Below are positions 60,617 through 64,000 of a DNA stretch of 64,000 nucleotides, piece by piece (position 1 is the first letter of the stretch; the number at the start of each line of letters is the position of its first letter). The stretch is from positions 248,001 through 312,000 of the forward strand of contig JARYMF010000001.1 of NCBI GenBank assembly GCA_029907255.1, in the 5' to 3' direction. The notes under the pieces were generated by a model. The model was not told the DNA's origin. It ran no database searches and worked only from the letters and a program-made list of their open reading frames with translations. This DNA is from Armatimonadota bacterium. Its GTDB lineage: Bacteria > Armatimonadota > UBA5829 > DTJY01. A program made the position numbers and the translations under genes.

Positions 60617-62299
60617 ATGGTAAAAGAGCAAGAATTTCTAATGGAACTATGGACACATTTTCCTGACATGCTTCAAGATCTTCAAGAGCATGTCAGGAAT
60701 CAATATGTGGCAACGATTCCTCGCGAAGTTTTGCCAGCGGTAGTGAAACATGCTGTCAAGCAACTTGGCGCTAGGTTTGTTATTACTGTTGCGACTGATA
60801 TGCGGCAAAAGACCGGAGATTACCGGATATCCTACATTCTTGCTTTTGATAAGCAAAAGAAATTTCTTGTGCTCCAGTCGGCTGTTCCTCCCGATGACAT
60901 GAAGATAACTTCCGTAACCCCTGATATTCCTGCAGCAGGCTGGGCTGAACGCGAAGCATTTGATGTAATGGGCATAGTGCCTGTTGGGCATCCCGATCCG
61001 CGAAGGCTTATTCTACCTGACGACTTCCCACAGGGAGTTCATCCATTAAGGCGAGAATTTGCATATAATGAGATTTTCCCTCAAGAGCCAAATATGCCGC
61101 CAAGGAAGCCGGCACCTGAAGGAACAACCGTTGTGCCCCTTGGCCCGTTCTACCCAACATTGGAAGAGCCAGCATACTTCAGGCTATTTCTTGATGGCGA
61201 GCGTGTAGTTGGGTCTGATTATCGTGGTTTCTACAACCACCGGGCGGTAGAGAAGCTAGGTGATAGTGAGCTCAATTACAATCAAATCCCATTTGTTGCG
61301 CAGCAAATATGCGGTATCTGTGGGCAAGTCCATTCGTGTGCATATGCCCAGGCGGTTGAGGATGCATGCGGGATTGAAACTCCGATAAGGGCGAAATATA
61401 TACGCTCGCTTCTTCTAGAACTAGAGCGCATACATAGTCATTTGCTGTGGGTTGGGCTTGCTGGTCATATTATTGGCTTCGATACGATATTAATGCAGGC
61501 TTGGCGAATCCGTGAGCCTGTTATGTGGCTGATGGAGCGCGTAACTGGTAATCGCAAGCATTACTCATCTAATTTGATTGGCGGTGTGCGCTTTGACATT
61601 GATGAGACAGCGGCTGAGGACATCAGACGAGTTATGGATAAAGTTGAGCAAGAATTAAAAGCCGTTGTTGACGCAATTTCAATCGATACAACCCTGATGG
61701 CTCGTCTCAAAGGCGTTGGGATACTCACCGAAGAAGATGCTCGTGCCATTGGGGTAGTAGGCCCAGTAGCTAGGGGATCAAACGTTCCTATAGATTGTAG
61801 GGTCGACCATCCTTATGCGGCATATGAGTACTTAGACGTGCAGATACAAGTTCAGGATGGATGCGATTCGTGGGCAAGAACCATGGTAAGGGTCCTTGAG
61901 CTCTTCGAATCAATCCGCCTGGTGCGCAAGATTTTAGACGATATGCCAGGCGGTCCGGTGATGGCAAAAGTTGACCATGAGCTTCCGTCTGGACGAATAG
62001 GGCTTTGCTCGGTTGAGGCTGCAAGAGGCGAATCTCATCACTATGTTCTTACAGGTGATGAAAACAGACCCTATAGGTGGCGAGTGAGGGCGCCTACATA
62101 TCCGAATCTACAGGCAGTTGGTGTTATGATCATGGGCTTAGAGTTGGCGGATGTGCCAATAAGCATTGGAAGCTATGACCCTTGTTTCTCGTGCACTGAG
62201 CGCGTAGAGACCCTTGATGTAAATACAAAAGAAATTCGCATTTACACCAGGGAAGAGCTTGAGGAAATGTGCAAGCGAAAGACCTGGGAAAAGGAGTAA
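60617..62299 (+). CDS. Group 4 [NiFe] hydrogenase large subunit, NuoC/NuoD fusion
   Basis: A 560-residue protein: a NuoC-like domain (about 1-150; WAEREAFDVMGI is its signature) joined to a NuoD/HycE-like catalytic domain. The nickel ligands are complete: ICGICGQVHSCAYA (C232, C235) and DPCFSCTER (C523, C526). This rules out complex I proper, which has lost them. After Arg529 a 31-residue tail remains, as expected for removal by the HycI-type protease encoded just upstream. LLELERIHSHLLWVGLAGH and LIGGVRFDI match HycE/Hyf/Mbh proteins. It should interconvert protons and H2 at the inner face of the membrane. The exact group 4 subtype needs a tree. Confidence 0.92.
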   Translation: MVKEQEFLMELWTHFPDMLQDLQEHVRNQYVATIPREVLPAVVKHAVKQLGARFVITVATDMRQKTGDYRISYILAFDKQKKFLVLQSAVPPDDMKITSVTPDIPAAGWAEREAFDVMGIVPVGHPDPRRLILPDDFPQGVHPLRREFAYNEIFPQEPNMPPRKPAPEGTTVVPLGPFYPTLEEPAYFRLFLDGERVVGSDYRGFYNHRAVEKLGDSELNYNQIPFVAQQICGICGQVHSCAYAQAVEDACGIETPIRAKYIRSLLLELERIHSHLLWVGLAGHIIGFDTILMQAWRIREPVMWLMERVTGNRKHYSSNLIGGVRFDIDETAAEDIRRVMDKVEQELKAVVDAISIDTTLMARLKGVGILTEEDARAIGVVGPVARGSNVPIDCRVDHPYAAYEYLDVQIQVQDGCDSWARTMVRVLELFESIRLVRKILDDMPGGPVMAKVDHELPSGRIGLCSVEAARGESHHYVLTGDENRPYRWRVRAPTYPNLQAVGVMIMGLELADVPISIGSYDPCFSCTERVETLDVNTKEIRIYTREELEEMCKRKTWEKE

Positions 62300-62305
62300 C
62301 GGCAA

Positions 62306-62836
62306 ATGTTCAAAGCCAAACTAAAGGAAGCTGTGATATGCTTTGGGGCAGGCCGGGTCACGCTTAAATATCCTTTTGAGCCGGTAAAAGTACCGCCAAA
62401 GTTCCGCGGGAAGATCGAATTTGATGCGCGAAAATGCATTGGATGTGGCGGATGTGCAAATGTTTGTCCGCCAAGATGCATTGTTATAGAGGATATAGGA
62501 GAGATTGCAAAGATTACGTTCTATCTCGACAGGTGCATTCAATGCGCAAGATGTTATGAGGTTTGTCCCGAAAAAGCAATTTGGCCAACTGGCGAATTTG
62601 AAACAGCTACACCGGATAAAAGCGACCTGAGGTCTGATATGACAATATGGATGTCAACCTGTCAGCGGTGTGGGCGGTGCTTTGAGACCGAGAACGCAAT
62701 TGATAAGTTTCCAAGCAAGCGATGGCGAGGAAGAGGCCCCGGTGAGGAAAACAAGCACGGCATCTTTCCTGTCAAACCGCCGATTGAGTTCGTCCAGCGG
62801 ATGTCGCTTGTGCGTGAAAGCGAGGAAAAAATATGA
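62306..62836 (+). CDS. NuoI/HycF-like 8Fe-8S ferredoxin subunit of the hydrogenase
   Basis: A 176-residue polyferredoxin. Two classic [4Fe-4S] motifs are present: CIGCGGCANVCPPRC and CIQCARCYEVCP. A third, incomplete group reads STCQRCGRCFETENA with only three cysteines, which is not part of NuoI. The protein links external donors to the proximal cluster of the NuoB-like subunit. It starts 6 bases after the large subunit gene and overlaps the next gene by 4 bases (ATGA). Its highly basic C-terminus (KRWRGRGPGEENKHG) lacks known function. Confidence 0.88.
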   Translation: MFKAKLKEAVICFGAGRVTLKYPFEPVKVPPKFRGKIEFDARKCIGCGGCANVCPPRCIVIEDIGEIAKITFYLDRCIQCARCYEVCPEKAIWPTGEFETATPDKSDLRSDMTIWMSTCQRCGRCFETENAIDKFPSKRWRGRGPGEENKHGIFPVKPPIEFVQRMSLVRESEEKI

Positions 62837-63354
62837 TCGCAGGACTTTGCAAGAAGATGTTTCCCAAATCACTCTGGTTGTTCCATACCAACTGTGGTGC
62901 ATGCAACGGCTGCGATATTGAGGTCATTGATGTCCTAACGCCATACTATGACGTTGAACGTTTTGGTATGAAGTTAGTTGGAAGCCCTCGTCATGCAGAT
63001 GCTTTGGTGATTTCGGGTTCGGTTAGCAGGCAAGTAGCACCTGCACTGCGCCGCCTCTATGACGCAACACCAGATCCAAAGGTCATAATAGCCGTTGGCT
63101 CATGCGCTGTGGGAGGAAACATTTGGTTTGATACATATAACGTTCTCGGTGGGGCGGACAAGGTTGTGCCAGTGCACATGTACATCCCAGGATGTCCTCC
63201 AAGGCCAGAAGCAATAGTTTATGGCGCAGCGTTGGCTTTGGGTCTTGTGCCCAAGAAAGTGAGTGCACAGCATGAGAGCCATCTTCCGCCAGGATTTAAC
63301 CTAGACGAGTATCTTGAAGCTTGGAAGGATACACCTGTCATAACCCGCAAGTAG
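62833..63354 (+). CDS. NuoB-like small subunit of the group 4 hydrogenase
   Basis: A 173-residue small subunit holding the proximal [4Fe-4S] cluster. The cysteines are in TNCGACNGCDIEV (C21 and C24, with C27 nearby), IAVGSCAVGGNIW and IPGCPPRPEAIVYG. The NCG-x-CNGCDIE form is that of Ech/Hyc/Mbh hydrogenases rather than complex I. It transfers electrons from the ferredoxin subunit to the [NiFe] site. Its start overlaps the preceding stop, and the membrane subunit gene begins 18 bases after its own stop. Confidence 0.9.
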   Translation: MIAGLCKKMFPKSLWLFHTNCGACNGCDIEVIDVLTPYYDVERFGMKLVGSPRHADALVISGSVSRQVAPALRRLYDATPDPKVIIAVGSCAVGGNIWFDTYNVLGGADKVVPVHMYIPGCPPRPEAIVYGAALALGLVPKKVSAQHESHLPPGFNLDEYLEAWKDTPVITRK

Positions 63355-63372
63355 AGGAAGTGAGGACTGGAG

Positions 63373-64000
63373 ATGCAACCCTTGGCAGTTGCGGTAGTCG
63401 CAATTCCATTTTTAGGCGCGGTAGCATGTCTTGCTGTAAGGGACCGGGCATCCAAACCAACTGCAATCTTAGCGACCGCGCTCACGGCTATTGCTGCGGT
63501 TTTGGTAGCGGTATATATGCCGAATGAAACATATCAATTTGGTAGCATGCCCTGGCTTGGAGAGTCGGCAAAGGGGCTTTTTGGCTACCAGTTTGACCCG
63601 CTGGCATTAATTATGTTGTTAGCCTCGACGATAATTGGGGCAATTATAGCAATTTATTCTGCGGGATATTTGTCACCAGTAAATGCAGATCATCCCTTAG
63701 GTGGCGGGTATGCTAGGTATTATTTTTGGCTACTGGTATTCGTTGGCTCAATGGTAGGGATTGCCGTTTCGCCTACGCTACTTCAATTACTAATTTTTTG
63801 GGAAATGACGACTCTTACCTCATGGGCTTTGATATCATTTTATGACAATACTGAAAGCTTAAAAGCAGGAATGAAGGCGCTGGTAATGACATCAATCGGC
63901 GGCCTCTTTTTTATTACAGGGTTGGTTTGGGTCTTCAGCGCAACAGGGTCAATGAAATTCTCTGCCTTAGGAGAAATGCCTATAGGTGTGCGTGCCGGAG
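63373..64000 (+). CDS. NuoL/HyfB/MrpA-like membrane ion-pumping subunit, N-terminal part (cut by window edge)
   Basis: The frame opened by the ATG at 63373 (MQPLAVAVVAIPFLGAVACL) stays open to the last base, so about 209 residues are visible. It has several hydrophobic segments and WEMTTLTSWALISFYDNTES, matching the WE-x-x-x-L-x-S-x-x-LI-x-F block with the key Glu of proton-transporting subunits. The next segment carries KALVMTSIGGLFFITG, with the conserved Lys. It should couple the hydrogenase to proton or sodium movement across the membrane. It follows the NuoB-like gene with GAGGACTGGAG upstream. Further membrane subunits are expected beyond the edge. Confidence 0.87.
   Translation, partial: MQPLAVAVVAIPFLGAVACLAVRDRASKPTAILATALTAIAAVLVAVYMPNETYQFGSMPWLGESAKGLFGYQFDPLALIMLLASTIIGAIIAIYSAGYLSPVNADHPLGGGYARYYFWLLVFVGSMVGIAVSPTLLQLLIFWEMTTLTSWALISFYDNTESLKAGMKALVMTSIGGLFFITGLVWVFSATGSMKFSALGEMPIGVRAG

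Noticed and set aside
60617-64000. Complex I (NADH dehydrogenase) operon
   Set aside because: Subunit similarity is real, but the large subunit keeps both CxxC nickel motifs and the operon holds a maturation protease, so it is a group 4 hydrogenase.

Overview
The window looks like chromosome from an uncultivated, anaerobic, diderm bacterium of moderate GC content. The diderm reading rests on a Wza-type export protein and a Wzc-type co-polymerase. Anaerobic acetyl-CoA metabolism is clear from a near-complete Wood-Ljungdahl (reductive acetyl-CoA) gene set and an oxygen-sensitive-type group 4 [NiFe] hydrogenase. Large secreted proteins built from FN3, Ig-like and lectin-like modules would fit Armatimonadota or a neighbouring phylum, but that placement is a weak inference. 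I saw no rRNA, tRNA, CRISPR array, insertion sequence or prophage.

Region 1 (1-19,800) is a surface polysaccharide locus. Three complete glycosyltransferase genes and one cut by the window edge lie on the + strand (1-3746). A long minus-strand series follows, read from 19,736 down to 3,792: Wzc-like co-polymerase/kinase, O-antigen ligase-like protein, four GT4-type and one GT2 glycosyltransferases, a very large secreted glycoside-hydrolase-like protein, a polytopic membrane protein and a Wza-like export protein. Together they could assemble, polymerise and export an exopolysaccharide. The kinase has lost the Walker A lysine.

Region 2 (19,800-40,100) is mixed. It holds a purine/MTA phosphorylase preceded by a candidate structured leader RNA, a LeuB-like dehydrogenase, a sugar isomerase and oxidoreductase pair, a 1509-residue amidase with many adhesive modules, and a GH99/WbsX-like hydrolase. 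An MrfA-like helicase, a family B DNA polymerase, an LTXXQ periplasmic protein, a GlcD-like FAD oxidase, an M14 amidase and an RlmB-like rRNA methyltransferase complete it.

Region 3 (40,195-54,725) is the Wood-Ljungdahl locus: metF-metV-fhs, a 470-bp gap, then cooS-acsB-acsC-acsV-cooC-acsD-acsE and a DUF3786 gene. It encodes the end of the methyl branch and the whole carbonyl branch: CODH, acetyl-CoA synthase, both corrinoid protein subunits, the reductive activator, the nickel chaperone and the methyltransferase. A strong sigma70-like promoter precedes metF. FolD, FchA and a canonical formate dehydrogenase are not in the window.

Region 4 (56,212-64,000, running off the edge) is the most unusual part. 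It is a tight operon of a formate-dehydrogenase-like molybdopterin subunit, a HydB-like iron-sulfur protein, a HydG-like flavoprotein, a hydrogenase maturation protease, and the NuoCD-, NuoI-, NuoB- and NuoL-like subunits of a group 4 [NiFe] hydrogenase. The hydrogenase keeps all four active-site cysteines. The formate-dehydrogenase-like subunit has Tyr-Asp where the catalytic Cys/Sec-His pair should be. I infer a membrane hydrogenase coupled to an NAD(P)H/ferredoxin module carrying a repurposed or inactive formate dehydrogenase homologue. This is the best candidate here for an undescribed system.
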